This document shows, piece after piece, positions 45,309 to 53,957 of a stretch of 64,000 bases of DNA. The translations under genes and the position numbers were made by a program. The DNA is from Bacterioplanes sp965233665. Its GTDB lineage: Bacteria > Pseudomonadota > Gammaproteobacteria > Pseudomonadales > Oceanobacteraceae. Below the pieces are notes generated by a model. It made no database searches and was not told the DNA's origin. It worked only from the letters and a program-made list of their open reading frames with translations. Each line of letters starts with the position of its first letter. Position 1 is the stretch's first letter. Location of the stretch: assembly GCA_965233665.1 (NCBI GenBank), contig CBDDTG010000015.1:62001-126000 (forward strand). Reading direction: 5' to 3'.

Positions 45309-45896
45309 ATGATTCGTACAACCATTGCTGCACTCATCTGGCTATGTGCCGTTCAGGCCAGCGCCATCGACGTTGAAGGTTTTGACATCGCCCCACGCAT
45401 ACCAGCCCATGACGAGCTGCCGGCGATGCAATTGCAGGGCATTGCGGTGCGCCATGTTTACGGTTTTGTGGAAACCTATGTGGGCGCCTTGTATTTGCAG
45501 CAACCCCTGACCAGCGCTGCCGACATTTTGGCCACTGACCAAGCGCGTCGCATGATGTTTCATGTGTTATCGTCACGGGTCAGCGCGCGGCGTTTTACCA
45601 ACGCCATTGAAGAGGGCTTGGCCTTAAATCTCAGCGAAGCACAAAATGTGCAATTGAAAGACCGAGTGCAGCAACTAGTAGCCTTGTTTGATCATAAGTT
45701 TAGCCAAGGCACCATTGGCTACATTGAATGGCTGCCTGCCAGTCAGCAAACTCGCATTGTCATAAATGGCGAGGTAAAAGGCACGGTGCCCGGCAAAGAT
45801 TTAAACGATGCCTTGCTGTCTATTTGGATTGGTGAGAAACCCGTCAGCGACTCTTTTCGCGATGCAATTTTAGACAGCAGCTTGGCCGGCTTTTAA
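45309..45896 (+). CDS. Exported chalcone isomerase-like domain protein
   Basis: A 195-aa protein with a signal peptide ending near 'VQASA' and the chalcone-isomerase-like blocks 'YGFVETYVGALYL', 'MMFHVLSSRVSARRF' and 'GTIGYIEWLPASQQT', ending 'WIGEKPVSDSFRDAIL'. Bacterial members of this fold bind fatty acids or related ligands and have not been shown to isomerise chalcones. The ATG at 45309 is preferred over an upstream in-frame start. Its end overlaps the convergent DUF4124 gene by 4 bp. Confidence 0.85.
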   Translation: MIRTTIAALIWLCAVQASAIDVEGFDIAPRIPAHDELPAMQLQGIAVRHVYGFVETYVGALYLQQPLTSAADILATDQARRMMFHVLSSRVSARRFTNAIEEGLALNLSEAQNVQLKDRVQQLVALFDHKFSQGTIGYIEWLPASQQTRIVINGEVKGTVPGKDLNDALLSIWIGEKPVSDSFRDAILDSSLAGF

Positions 45897-46270
45897 CAGC
45901 GCGCACGTATGCGCTCGCGTAACTGGCGCAAGCGCTCACGTCGTTCACGCGATTGCTGCAAATTACCGTCGGTTTTATTCAATGACATACGCCTTGCTCG
46001 CAGCTTAGCGGTGCGACATTGGCCATCGTTCCATTGTGGCTTAGCCGAGATGTGGCGGCGTTTTTTGCTGGAGCGTTTTGGCAGCGCTGGCAATGCGTCC
46101 GGCACCCTAGGCCGATAAAAGTTGGTGTCGTTAACCTCTACTTTTTTGGCCGTTTGTTGGCTCGGTGGCTGATCGCTAAAGCGCACCCGGCCATTGTCAT
46201 CGACCCAGCGATAAATCTCAGCCCCGGCCAGCAGCGGCCATATCAGAAGCAACATCCCTGTCCATTTCAT
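45893..46270 (-). CDS. DUF4124 domain exported protein
   Basis: A 125-aa protein with a signal peptide ('MKWTGMLLLIWPLLAGA') followed at once by the DUF4124 motif 'EIYRWVDDNGRVRFSDQPP', then a basic, Arg-rich tail ('RERRERLRQLRERIRARC'). I chose the ATG at 46270. DUF4124 proteins are periplasmic and of unknown function. It is downstream of recJ. Confidence 0.85.
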   Translation of the reverse strand: MKWTGMLLLIWPLLAGAEIYRWVDDNGRVRFSDQPPSQQTAKKVEVNDTNFYRPRVPDALPALPKRSSKKRRHISAKPQWNDGQCRTAKLRARRMSLNKTDGNLQQSRERRERLRQLRERIRARC

Positions 46271-46284
46271 AGCGTCCTCCGTGA

Positions 46285-47979
46285 CTATTCGCTCTGCAGA
46301 TGTTTCACCAATAATTGCAATTGGCGTCGTCCGCGCCACTCGTTAACGTCGAGGGTGAAAGCGACTCGCACTGGCCCCTCCGCGGGCACATTGTGGGCAT
46401 CATAGTTAAACCAGATCGCGTCTACAGCAATGTCGGAGCCAGCTGGACACAACACCATTTTCAGATGTTTTTCACCCACAATGCGCTGTTGCACCAAAGT
46501 AAAAACGCCGTCGAATACCGGCTCAGGAAAGGCCTGCCCCCACGGCATGCCCCAGCGCAACTGCTGCGCCAGCTCAAGGCTAAAATCGGCACTGCTGAGT
46601 TGGCCATCGGATTCAATCATGCGCTGCAGTGCTTCGGCACTGAGGTGCTCGGCACACAGTTGCTCAAACGCCGCTCGAAACTGCGGCAACCCATCGGCGT
46701 GAATGCTCATCCCCGCCGCCATCGCATGGCCACCAAATTTAATTAAAATACCGGGCCAGCGCTTATCGAGTTGATCCAGCACATCGCGCATGTGTAACCC
46801 CGGCAGCGAGCGAGCAGAACCTTTTAACACGCCGTCGACGTCTTCAGCGAAGGCAACCACGGGGCGATGAGTGCGCTCTTTAATGCGCGAGGCCAAAATG
46901 CCAATCACGCCTTGGTGCCAGTCGGCCTGATACAAACACAAACCGGCGGGCAACTCACTGTGCTCCACCTCAAAGTGCTGCAAGTACTGCTCAGCCTCGC
47001 GTTGCATGCCCTGCTCGATGTCGCGGCGACTGCGATTCATTTCATCCAGCTGCTGCGCTAACTCACGCGCTGTGGCGGGGTCATCGGTAAGCAAGCACTC
47101 AATCCCCAGGGCGATGTCATTCAGCCGGCCAGCTGCATTAATGCGTGGCCCCAGCACAAAGCCTAAATCGGATGAGGCCAGCCGCTCCGGCTCACGCCCA
47201 GCAACGGCCAGCAATGCCGCCATGCCCGGCTGCACATGGCCACGGCGAATACGGCGCAACCCTTGCTCCACCAAGATGCGGTTATTGCGATCCAAAGGCA
47301 CCACATCCGCGACGGTGGCCAGGGCGACTAAGTCCAGCCATTGCGCTAGGTTCACGTCGGCAGGCCAACCTTGCTGCTGCAGCCGTTGACGTAGGGCCAT
47401 CAACACATAAAACACCACGGCACAGCCACAGGCGGCTTTGCTGGCGAACTCACAACCGGGCTGGTTAGGGTTCACAATGGCATCCGCCGCCGGCAGTTGC
47501 TCGCCAGGCAAATGATGGTCGGTCACCACCACAGTCATGCCGGCCGCTTTGGCGGCTGCGACGCCTTCGACAGCGGCAATGCCATTATCGACGGTTAAAA
47601 TCACATCTGGCTCATATTGGCGAGCAATATCAACCAGTTCGGGCGATAAGCCATAGCCATGCTCAAAGCGATTGGGAACTAGGTATTCTACCTGGGTCGC
47701 TCCCAGTGCTCGCAAAGCACGCAGTACCAGTGCGGTGCTGGTAGCGCCATCGACGTCAAAGTCGCCGACCACGAGCAACCGCTGCTGTTGAGTGACCACT
47801 GGCAGCAGGCAATCGACGGCCTGCTCAATGCCTTTCATGGAAGCGGGGGGCAGCAACTGCGCCAAACGATTCTCTAGCTCATCGGATTGGCGCACGCCAC
47901 GGGCGGCCAACACCCGGGCAAACACTGGGTGCAACCCAGGCAGTGGCTCGGCGCACACTGGGCGCTGAACGATTTGCAT
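46285..47979 (-). CDS. recJ: Single-stranded-DNA-specific exonuclease RecJ
   Basis: A 564-aa 5'-3' exonuclease on single-stranded DNA, used in RecF-pathway recombination and mismatch repair. DHH-family motifs are visible: 'VVGDFDVDGATSTA', 'LTVDNGIAAVEG', 'VVVTDHHLPG' and 'GRLNDIALG', and the DHHA1 segment 'KFGGHAMAAGMSI'. The ATG at 47979 has GGAG 5 nt upstream. Full length. Confidence 0.97.
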   Translation of the reverse strand: MQIVQRPVCAEPLPGLHPVFARVLAARGVRQSDELENRLAQLLPPASMKGIEQAVDCLLPVVTQQQRLLVVGDFDVDGATSTALVLRALRALGATQVEYLVPNRFEHGYGLSPELVDIARQYEPDVILTVDNGIAAVEGVAAAKAAGMTVVVTDHHLPGEQLPAADAIVNPNQPGCEFASKAACGCAVVFYVLMALRQRLQQQGWPADVNLAQWLDLVALATVADVVPLDRNNRILVEQGLRRIRRGHVQPGMAALLAVAGREPERLASSDLGFVLGPRINAAGRLNDIALGIECLLTDDPATARELAQQLDEMNRSRRDIEQGMQREAEQYLQHFEVEHSELPAGLCLYQADWHQGVIGILASRIKERTHRPVVAFAEDVDGVLKGSARSLPGLHMRDVLDQLDKRWPGILIKFGGHAMAAGMSIHADGLPQFRAAFEQLCAEHLSAEALQRMIESDGQLSSADFSLELAQQLRWGMPWGQAFPEPVFDGVFTLVQQRIVGEKHLKMVLCPAGSDIAVDAIWFNYDAHNVPAEGPVRVAFTLDVNEWRGRRQLQLLVKHLQSE

Positions 47980-47990
47980 GCAGACTCCAA

Positions 47991-48839
47991 TTATTCGGGG
48001 GGCCTGACACGTAGGAAGCGGGCAAAACGTGGCAAGCCGTTGGCAGTTTCGCCATTGTATTCAAAAGTGATGAGACTCCCCAGTGCTGGTGGGTCACGGC
48101 GCTCGGCATCGCTGAAGCCGGTGCCGATGCGAAAACGCCGACCGTCGTCGGTTTCAACCAATAGAGCACCCAGCATTCCGCTGTACTTGCCGTTGCCAGG
48201 CAGGTGGCCGACCACCCGTGCTTCGTCATCTTGGTCGATTTTCAACTTGAGCATGGCATCGGAGCGGCTGGCTTCATAGCGCGCATCAACACGGCGTAAC
48301 ATTAGCCCTTCACCGCCCTCTGCAACCACCTGTTTCAGCCATTGCTGCAGCTCTGCATCGCTGTCGACGCGCCGGTGCGTGACCACCTGCAACCACGAGC
48401 TGCGGGCTTGGGCGGCCCAGGTTTTTAACACCCACAACCGCTGCTCAAAACCGGCTTTCACGTCTGGCATATCGAACAACATAAAGCGCACTTCCCGCCA
48501 TGTTTCTTCATCTGGGTGCTGACGGCGTACTAAGCCGCTGATGTCGGCAAAGCGTCCACGGCCCAGCCATAGCTCGCCATCGAGTGGCTGCGCTGGCAAC
48601 GGCGCGGTAAACCAATGAGGAGTGTGAATGCGGTGACCACCGCGAGTCAGAAGTTGGCGCCCATCCCAATAAGCGCGCACACCGTCGAGCTTTTCGCTGA
48701 CCAGATACTGCTGCAAAGCCGACACCGGCTGATACAAACGCGCCAGCATGACTGGCGGTGCTTCCTTGCTCGCGGCCCATAAGGGTGAGCTGATGCCACC
48801 CAAAGTGAGCACCAGCAGCACAATGAGCATAAGGTCCAT
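47991..48839 (-). CDS. Exported ATP-dependent DNA ligase (minimal type)
   Basis: A 282-aa ligase with a signal peptide ('LIVLLVLTLGGISSPLWA'). Motif I is 'SEKLDGVRAYW' with the adenylated lysine. Motifs III and IV lie in 'LDGELWLGRGRFAD' and 'EGLMLRR', motif V in 'LKLK', and a small OB domain ends the chain. It matches the minimal periplasmic Lig E-type ligases that lack extra DNA-binding domains and are linked to extracellular or incoming DNA. AAGGAGG lies 7 nt before the ATG. It precedes recJ by 11 bp. Confidence 0.9.
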   Translation of the reverse strand: MDLMLIVLLVLTLGGISSPLWAASKEAPPVMLARLYQPVSALQQYLVSEKLDGVRAYWDGRQLLTRGGHRIHTPHWFTAPLPAQPLDGELWLGRGRFADISGLVRRQHPDEETWREVRFMLFDMPDVKAGFEQRLWVLKTWAAQARSSWLQVVTHRRVDSDAELQQWLKQVVAEGGEGLMLRRVDARYEASRSDAMLKLKIDQDDEARVVGHLPGNGKYSGMLGALLVETDDGRRFRIGTGFSDAERRDPPALGSLITFEYNGETANGLPRFARFLRVRPPE

Positions 48840-48941
48840 AGGCTGTCCTCCTTGACCTGCTTGCCTGTTTACTCAAACAATGGAACGCCAGTGACGCCAC
48901 TAACGCCTCTTCGATTTCAGTCATAGGAATGAAACACCACT

Positions 48942-49331
48942 ATGCCGTACTACTTGCTTGGCCTGGGCAGCAACATCGCCCCACACCAAAATCTAACGCA
49001 GGCGCAGCCAGCATTGGCGGCCCTGGGCGAGCTGATTGAGCAATCCGATATCGTTGAAACACCGGCCGAGGGCAGCTGCTTTAGCGGTAGCTTCTGTAAC
49101 CAACTGATCGTTTTGCACTGCGAACTGCCGTCCACCATGCTCAAGCAGCGGCTGCAACGCATCGAGGTGGCCATGGGCAGAGAGCCGAAAAGCCCCAGCC
49201 GCAAAACCAAAGACCGCACCATTGACCTGGATATTCTTGGCCAGGCGGATAACCCAGAGACTTGCCGGCAGTTGCCATTGGAGGACAGCTACTACCGGCA
49301 GGTGCAAGATTACTGGTCTGAGAAAGTTTGA
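48942..49331 (+). CDS. Short FolK-like pyrophosphokinase
   Basis: A 129-aa protein with the HPPK signatures 'LGLGSNIAPHQNL', 'ETPAEGSCFSGSFCNQLIVL' and 'KTKDRTIDLDILG'. These correspond to the enzyme that phosphorylates hydroxymethyl-dihydropterin for folate synthesis. It is shorter than the usual ~160 aa because the end after the metal-binding 'DLDIL' is cut down, so activity on the standard substrate is uncertain. It converges on the FolM-like gene with a 22-bp overlap, which hints at a shared pterin pathway. Confidence 0.8.
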   Translation: MPYYLLGLGSNIAPHQNLTQAQPALAALGELIEQSDIVETPAEGSCFSGSFCNQLIVLHCELPSTMLKQRLQRIEVAMGREPKSPSRKTKDRTIDLDILGQADNPETCRQLPLEDSYYRQVQDYWSEKV

Positions 49332-50020
49332 TCGTAGCGATTAGCAACAAAACGACCGCCATCAACCCGCATCACGGTGCCGGTGATGGCGGCGTTATTG
49401 ATTAAAAAGTCGGCACTGTCGACCACCGCCTGATAGCCCAACTCCTGTTTTATTAACGATTGCGACAACACCTTTTCGCGGTAAGCGTCGTCGTGCTCTG
49501 GCAAAAACTGAATTGGCCCAGGTTGAATGACGTTTACCCGTACTTGGCCCGATAGCCGCTGAGCCATGCTCAGTGACCAATTCTGTAACGCGGCTTTCGA
49601 GGCGCAATACACAGCGAAACGCTGATTCGGAATGTCGGCGTAAATATCGCTTATGGTGACCATCGCAGCCCCCGCTGCCCACTCAACCTGCTGGCAAATC
49701 AGGTCTGGCGCTAACACATGCACATGAAAGTGACGGTCGAAATGAGCGCTAGCATCATCCGCTGCACGGTCGGGCGTAAAGCAGCTGGCGTTATGAATCA
49801 TGGCATCCAGTGGTCCGCATTCGGCCACTTGCTGTGCCAGCACATTGACAGCCTGCGGGTCAGATAAATCCGCCTGCAATTGCACAAGATTTGGCTGCGG
49901 CGCCAACTCACTGTGTGTGTTGTAGTGAGCAATCACCTGCCACCCCTGTTGCAACCAATGCTGCGCCAGTTGCTTTCCCATGCGCCGGCCAGCGCCTGTA
50001 ATAAAAATACGTTTGCTCAT
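49310..50020 (-). CDS. folM: FolM-like dihydromonapterin reductase
   Basis: A 236-aa SDR enzyme. The NADPH motif is 'TGAGRRMGKQLA' with the extra Arg residues of pteridine reductases, and the catalytic Tyr and Lys are in 'YCASKAAL'. 'PGPIQFLPEHDDAYREKVLSQ' is a FolM-type loop. It reduces dihydromonapterin to the tetrahydro cofactor used by phenylalanine hydroxylase. The FolK-like neighbour supports a pterin role. Confidence 0.85.
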   Translation of the reverse strand: MSKRIFITGAGRRMGKQLAQHWLQQGWQVIAHYNTHSELAPQPNLVQLQADLSDPQAVNVLAQQVAECGPLDAMIHNASCFTPDRAADDASAHFDRHFHVHVLAPDLICQQVEWAAGAAMVTISDIYADIPNQRFAVYCASKAALQNWSLSMAQRLSGQVRVNVIQPGPIQFLPEHDDAYREKVLSQSLIKQELGYQAVVDSADFLINNAAITGTVMRVDGGRFVANRYDQTFSDQ

Positions 50021-50102
50021 CGTTGCCTCTTAATGACTGCATAACTCCGGAAACACCCGGCACTGTAAAGCAAACGATCAGAGCGCTACAAATGCTCAGA
50101 GT

Positions 50103-50426
50103 TCAGCCGATGCGTGTTTCTTCGTACTTGGGCACCAAGCTCAACTTAGGTCGCTGCTGCTGCGCCAACTGATCACGCACAAACCAGCGATAAGGCCGCG
50201 TTCGAGTGTCGCACACCAGGCCAAAAATGCTGGCCTCCTGTAGCTTTTTTAAATCCCGCTGCACGGTGCGTGCACTGACGTCGTAGCCCAGTTCGAACAG
50301 TTTCTGTTCCAGCGTTGCCGTGTTAATGCGATGTGGCTCTGCCGGCACCAGCGACAACAGCGTCAGCAATCGCACGGCGGTGCTTAGCTCACCCTGCAAC
50401 GCCTCTCCCTGCTTCTGTTGCAACAT
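50103..50426 (-). CDS. Small HTH regulator related to WYL-family N-termini
   Basis: A 107-aa protein with a winged helix-turn-helix ('KLFELGYDVSARTVQRDLKKLQEASI') followed by a short strand region 'GLVCDTRTRPYRWFV', as in the N-terminal third of YafY/WYL regulators but with no WYL domain. I chose the ATG at 50426 because GAGGGA lies 6 nt upstream; two upstream in-frame ATG codons lack such a site. It is divergent from katG by 209 bp. Confidence 0.7.
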   Translation of the reverse strand: MLQQKQGEALQGELSTAVRLLTLLSLVPAEPHRINTATLEQKLFELGYDVSARTVQRDLKKLQEASIFGLVCDTRTRPYRWFVRDQLAQQQRPKLSLVPKYEETRIG

Positions 50427-50538
50427 CTTGCTTCCCTCGCGGTTGGCCATAGAACAGCGATCATAGAGCAAATACTGACTTTAAAGAGCCAGCGGTAACA
50501 TGCGGTAAGATTGGATCAGCCATAAATGGTTGGCCGCC

Positions 50539-50575
50539 ATAGCTTCAAAGCATCGGGCCAATAGAAGGTATTCAA
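50539..50575 (+). promoter_or_regulatory. Candidate OxyR site upstream of katG
   Basis: ATAG-N7-GCAT-N7-ATAG-N7-TCAA follows the OxyR layout of four quarter sites at 11-bp steps. Sites 1 and 3 are perfect, site 2 matches two of four bases and site 4 matches poorly. It lies 60-97 bp before the katG start, where activators bind. katG is a classic OxyR target. Confidence 0.4.
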
Positions 50576-50635
50576 TGTGACGATTGAGAGCAGCGGTCTA
50601 CTCTGGAAGCACATCCAGACAACAAGGAGCGAACC

Positions 50636-52816
50636 ATGTCTCATTCCAGCAGCGGCAAGTGCCCGGTTGTGCACGGCGCTCTGACCAGCGCCAAGCAATC
50701 CAATATGGAGTGGTGGCCCAACGCCCTCAATCTCGACATTCTTCATCAGCACGATCGCAAAACCAATCCAATGGATGAGGACTTTGACTATGCCAAAGCC
50801 TTCGAAAAATTGGATCTAGAAGCCCTCAAAAGTGATTTAAAAAACCTCATGACCGACAGTCAGGACTGGTGGCCAGCCGACTGGGGCCACTACGGCGGCT
50901 TAATGATTCGCATGTCGTGGCACGCGGCCGGCTCTTACCGCATTGCAGACGGACGCGGCGGCTCCAATACCGGCAATCAAAGATTTGCCCCACTGAACAG
51001 CTGGCCCGACAACACCAACCTAGATAAAGCGCGTCGGCTTTTGTGGCCCATTAAAAAGAAATATGGCGATGCCATTTCGTGGGCCGATTTAATGATCCTG
51101 GCCGGCAATATGGCGTATGAATCAATGGGCTTTAAAACCTTTGGCTTTGGCGGTGGCCGCGAAGACATTTGGCATCCGGAAAAAGATATTTATTGGGGTT
51201 CAGAAAAAGAGTGGTTAGCTGCCAGTAACAACGCCAACAGCCGCTACTCAGGCGAGCGGAAATTAGAGAACCCTCTCGCTGCCGTAATGATGGGGCTGAT
51301 TTATGTCAACCCAGAGGGCGTCGACGGCCAGCCTGACCCACTCAAAACCGCCCATGACGTGCGTGAAACCTTTGCCCGTATGGCGATGAATGACGAAGAA
51401 ACCGTCGCCCTCACCGCCGGTGGCCATACGGTGGGCAAAGCACATGGTAATGGTGATGCTAGCCAGTTAGGCCCAGACCCCGAAGGGGCTGATATCGATG
51501 AGCAAGGCCTCGGCTGGAACAACCACAGTCAGCGTGGTATTGGCGGCGACGCCGTCACCAGTGGCCTCGAAGGCGCTTGGACCACACACCCCACTCAATG
51601 GGATAACGGCTACTTTCATTTGTTGCTCAACTACGACTGGGAACTGAAAAAAAGCCCTGCCGGCGCCTGGCAATGGGAGCCCGTCAATATTAAAGAAGAA
51701 GACCAACCCGTCGATGCCGAAGACGGTAAAACGCGTCGCAACCCCATCATGACCGATGCCGATATGGCGATGAAAATGGACCCAGAATATCGCAAGATTT
51801 CTGAGCGCTTTTACCAAGACCCAGATTATTTTGCCGATGTTTTTGCCCGCGCTTGGTTTAAGCTCACCCACCGCGACCTTGGCCCCAAAAGCCGTTATTT
51901 AGGCAAGGATGTACCAGCTGAAGATTTAATCTGGCAGGACCCCGTGCCGCAGGTAGATTATTGCTTATCTGACGCCGACATTGCCGATATTAAACAGCGC
52001 ATATTGGCAGCGGGTGTGAGTGTCAGCGAACTGGTCGCCACCGCTTGGGACAGCGCTCGAACCTTCCGTCAATCGGATTTCCGGGGTGGCGCCAATGGCG
52101 CGCGCATTCGCTTGGCACCGCAAAAAGACTGGCTTGGCAACGAGCCAGAGCGGCTGCAAAAAGTGCTGACCGCCCTAGGCTCTGTGCAATCACAACTGAG
52201 TACCCAAGTCAGCATGGCCGATATGATCGTGCTGGGTGGCTGTGCGGCCGTAGAAAAAGCCGCGCACGATGCTGGCGTGGCGGTTACCGTGCCCTTTATT
52301 GCCGGGCGCGGCGATGCAACAGAGGCAGACACGGATGCCGACTCCTTTGCTCCGTTGGAGCCACTGCACGACGCTTACCGTAACTGGCTGAAAGATGACT
52401 TTGCCGTACAACCGGAAGAACTCATGCTCGATCGCACGCAACTGATGGGCTTAACCGCACCGGAAATGACCGTGCTTATTGGTGGCATGCGGGTATTGGG
52501 CGCCAACCATAATGGCAGCGCTCACGGTGTGTTTACCGACCGCGTCGGCGTATTGAGTAATGATTTCTTCGTTAATCTGACCGACATGGCTTACCGTTGG
52601 CAGCCTAGCGGTAAAAATGAGTACGCCTTGGTAGAGCGCAGCACAGGCAATACACGCTGGACCGCTACTCGTGTCGATCTGGTGTTCGGCTCCAACTCAA
52701 TATTGCGGGCTTACGCCGAAGTCTATGCTCAGGATAATAACCACGAAAAATTCGTGCACGACTTTATTAACGCCTGGAATAAAGTAATGAATGCCGACCG
52801 CTTTGACGTGAAATAA
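50636..52816 (+). CDS. katG: Catalase-peroxidase KatG
   Basis: A 726-aa bifunctional heme enzyme that removes hydrogen peroxide. The distal active site is 'RMSWHAAGSYR' (Arg, Trp, His), 'GLIYVNPEGV' provides the Tyr of the Met-Tyr-Trp adduct, and 'ALTAGGHTVGKAHG' holds the proximal heme His. The C-terminal half repeats the fold without heme, as usual. AAGGAG lies 7 nt before the ATG. Confidence 0.97.
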   Translation: MSHSSSGKCPVVHGALTSAKQSNMEWWPNALNLDILHQHDRKTNPMDEDFDYAKAFEKLDLEALKSDLKNLMTDSQDWWPADWGHYGGLMIRMSWHAAGSYRIADGRGGSNTGNQRFAPLNSWPDNTNLDKARRLLWPIKKKYGDAISWADLMILAGNMAYESMGFKTFGFGGGREDIWHPEKDIYWGSEKEWLAASNNANSRYSGERKLENPLAAVMMGLIYVNPEGVDGQPDPLKTAHDVRETFARMAMNDEETVALTAGGHTVGKAHGNGDASQLGPDPEGADIDEQGLGWNNHSQRGIGGDAVTSGLEGAWTTHPTQWDNGYFHLLLNYDWELKKSPAGAWQWEPVNIKEEDQPVDAEDGKTRRNPIMTDADMAMKMDPEYRKISERFYQDPDYFADVFARAWFKLTHRDLGPKSRYLGKDVPAEDLIWQDPVPQVDYCLSDADIADIKQRILAAGVSVSELVATAWDSARTFRQSDFRGGANGARIRLAPQKDWLGNEPERLQKVLTALGSVQSQLSTQVSMADMIVLGGCAAVEKAAHDAGVAVTVPFIAGRGDATEADTDADSFAPLEPLHDAYRNWLKDDFAVQPEELMLDRTQLMGLTAPEMTVLIGGMRVLGANHNGSAHGVFTDRVGVLSNDFFVNLTDMAYRWQPSGKNEYALVERSTGNTRWTATRVDLVFGSNSILRAYAEVYAQDNNHEKFVHDFINAWNKVMNADRFDVK

Positions 52817-52828
52817 CACTTGCCGCTC

Positions 52829-52850
52829 AGGGGCCGCTGCAGCGGCCCCT
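52829..52850. terminator. Palindromic hairpin after katG
   Basis: A 22-bp perfect palindrome (AGGGGCCGCT and its complement) lies 12 bp after the katG stop and is followed by TTCTTTAT. It is probably the katG terminator and may also serve the convergent ykvA-like gene. Confidence 0.7.
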
Positions 52851-52898
52851 TCTTTATACCGTCTTAACAATCTGTATAAAAAATGGGCCAGCTTTCTA

Positions 52899-53234
52899 CT
52901 AACCCAGCCAGCGCTGACGTTGGCAACGCGCCTGCTCTCGGTGCTCAGCTCTAATGTGAACAACAGCCGCTGCTAATGCCAGGCTGAGAACGCCTAAATC
53001 ATCACTAAAGCCAGCAGCCGGCGTAAAATCTGGAATAGCATCCAGTGGCGCCACAAAATACCCCAGCGCACTGAATAAATAGACACGAATCCACGCGGGT
53101 GTGCGTGCATCCGACGCCACGTAATACAGCGTTAACGCCTTTTCGACCACCTCGCCCCCAGCTTTCTTAGCCGAGCCAGCCACCTTGGCCCAAAAGCCAC
53201 GTTCTGAAAACTCACGATCACTTGTGTTGCTCAT
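52899..53234 (-). CDS. YkvA family (DUF1232) membrane protein
   Basis: A 111-aa protein with the DUF1232 core 'YLFSALGYFVAPLDAIPDFTP' and a conserved 'GFSDDLGVLSLALAA'. A membrane-associated protein of unknown function. It is the last clearly chromosomal gene before the accessory region. The next 184 bp (53235-53418) hold nothing I can identify. Confidence 0.88.
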   Translation of the reverse strand: MSNTSDREFSERGFWAKVAGSAKKAGGEVVEKALTLYYVASDARTPAWIRVYLFSALGYFVAPLDAIPDFTPAAGFSDDLGVLSLALAAAVVHIRAEHREQARCQRQRWLG

Positions 53235-53418
53235 GGCGATTTCTCCAAACTAAGCTCGATACGCCACGATACATTATGGGATTGGACGCTGGGAATGCAG
53301 TTAGTGCAACGTTCAGAGTGACATTGCTTACTCTGAGACCAAGTTAATGGCCTACTTGCAGCTGGCGTCACCTCGAACCAAGTACTGTGATCAGCATATA
53401 TAGCTCCAAAGAATCTGA

Positions 53419-53634
53419 TCAGTTCGCTCGATCGAGTATGTTGAACGCGCGATAGTATTTATCGTCGGTGAGCTTATCGAACAGGCGAAGCGATGCGACA
53501 CTGGCAAGCGAGTGCTGATACTTGCCTGGAAAAAACATCAAGGTGGGTTGCTCTTTGGCAACGCGCTGCAAGTTGTTCAGAATGTTGTGGGAGCGGATGT
53601 ACGGAAAGTGTAGTGGTTTAATAAATCCGGACAC
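53419..53634 (-). pseudogene. C-terminal remnant of a BrxB-like (DUF1788) BREX gene
   Basis: 71 codons read 'PYIRSHNILNNLQRV', 'PTLMFFPGKY' and 'LRLFDKLTDDKYYRAFNI'. This is the pattern of the C-terminus of DUF1788/BrxB proteins, small components of BREX phage defence (usually about 200 aa). The N-terminal two thirds are absent. The first eight codons come from a stretch (53609-53635) that may be an insertion-sequence end, so this is probably a scar of a deleted locus. Confidence 0.55.
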
Positions 53635-53720
53635 TCACTAAAGGCGTTATAGTTGCGCGATCAGAACGGTTTCTCGGAGCAATGCGGTGCGCACGAATCC
53701 TATTTTGTACGCCACTGAAT

Positions 53721-53957
53721 TCACCGCCTGATTACTACATGCCATGACCAGCATGGCCAAATAGTGTTAAATCTAAAGTAAAAAACTATCCTGTGCAGCG
53801 TTGAACAGACGGCTGTAGTGGTTCCTGGATTCCCAGAACAAGTAACAGCAGCAATGTCGATATAGAACGTCAGTTTGTGCGGCACATGAGGGGACATTAC
53901 TCCCATAAGCATTTCTTTGTGTCCCGGGCCAAGGATGGCCGCAAGCTGTTTATCCAT
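53721..53957 (-). CDS. Small ORF coupled to ddmE, possibly truncated
   Basis: A 78-aa frame starting 'MDKQLAAILGPGHKEMLMG' whose ATG overlaps the ddmE stop (ATGGATAA). GAGGAG lies 7 nt upstream inside ddmE. The first 40 residues look coding; the rest, rich in Cys, Trp, Phe and Arg, looks like read-through of a broken frame. It may be a third operon gene cut short by the same event that left the BrxB scrap. No family recognised. Confidence 0.4.
   Translation of the reverse strand: MDKQLAAILGPGHKEMLMGVMSPHVPHKLTFYIDIAAVTCSGNPGTTTAVCSTLHRIVFYFRFNTIWPCWSWHVVIRR

Noticed and set aside
53235..53418. Left-end copy of the tRNA-Val fragment bordering the ddm region
   Set aside because: I searched this gap for the 45-bp core and saw no match, so the left boundary of the accessory region is not marked by a visible direct repeat.
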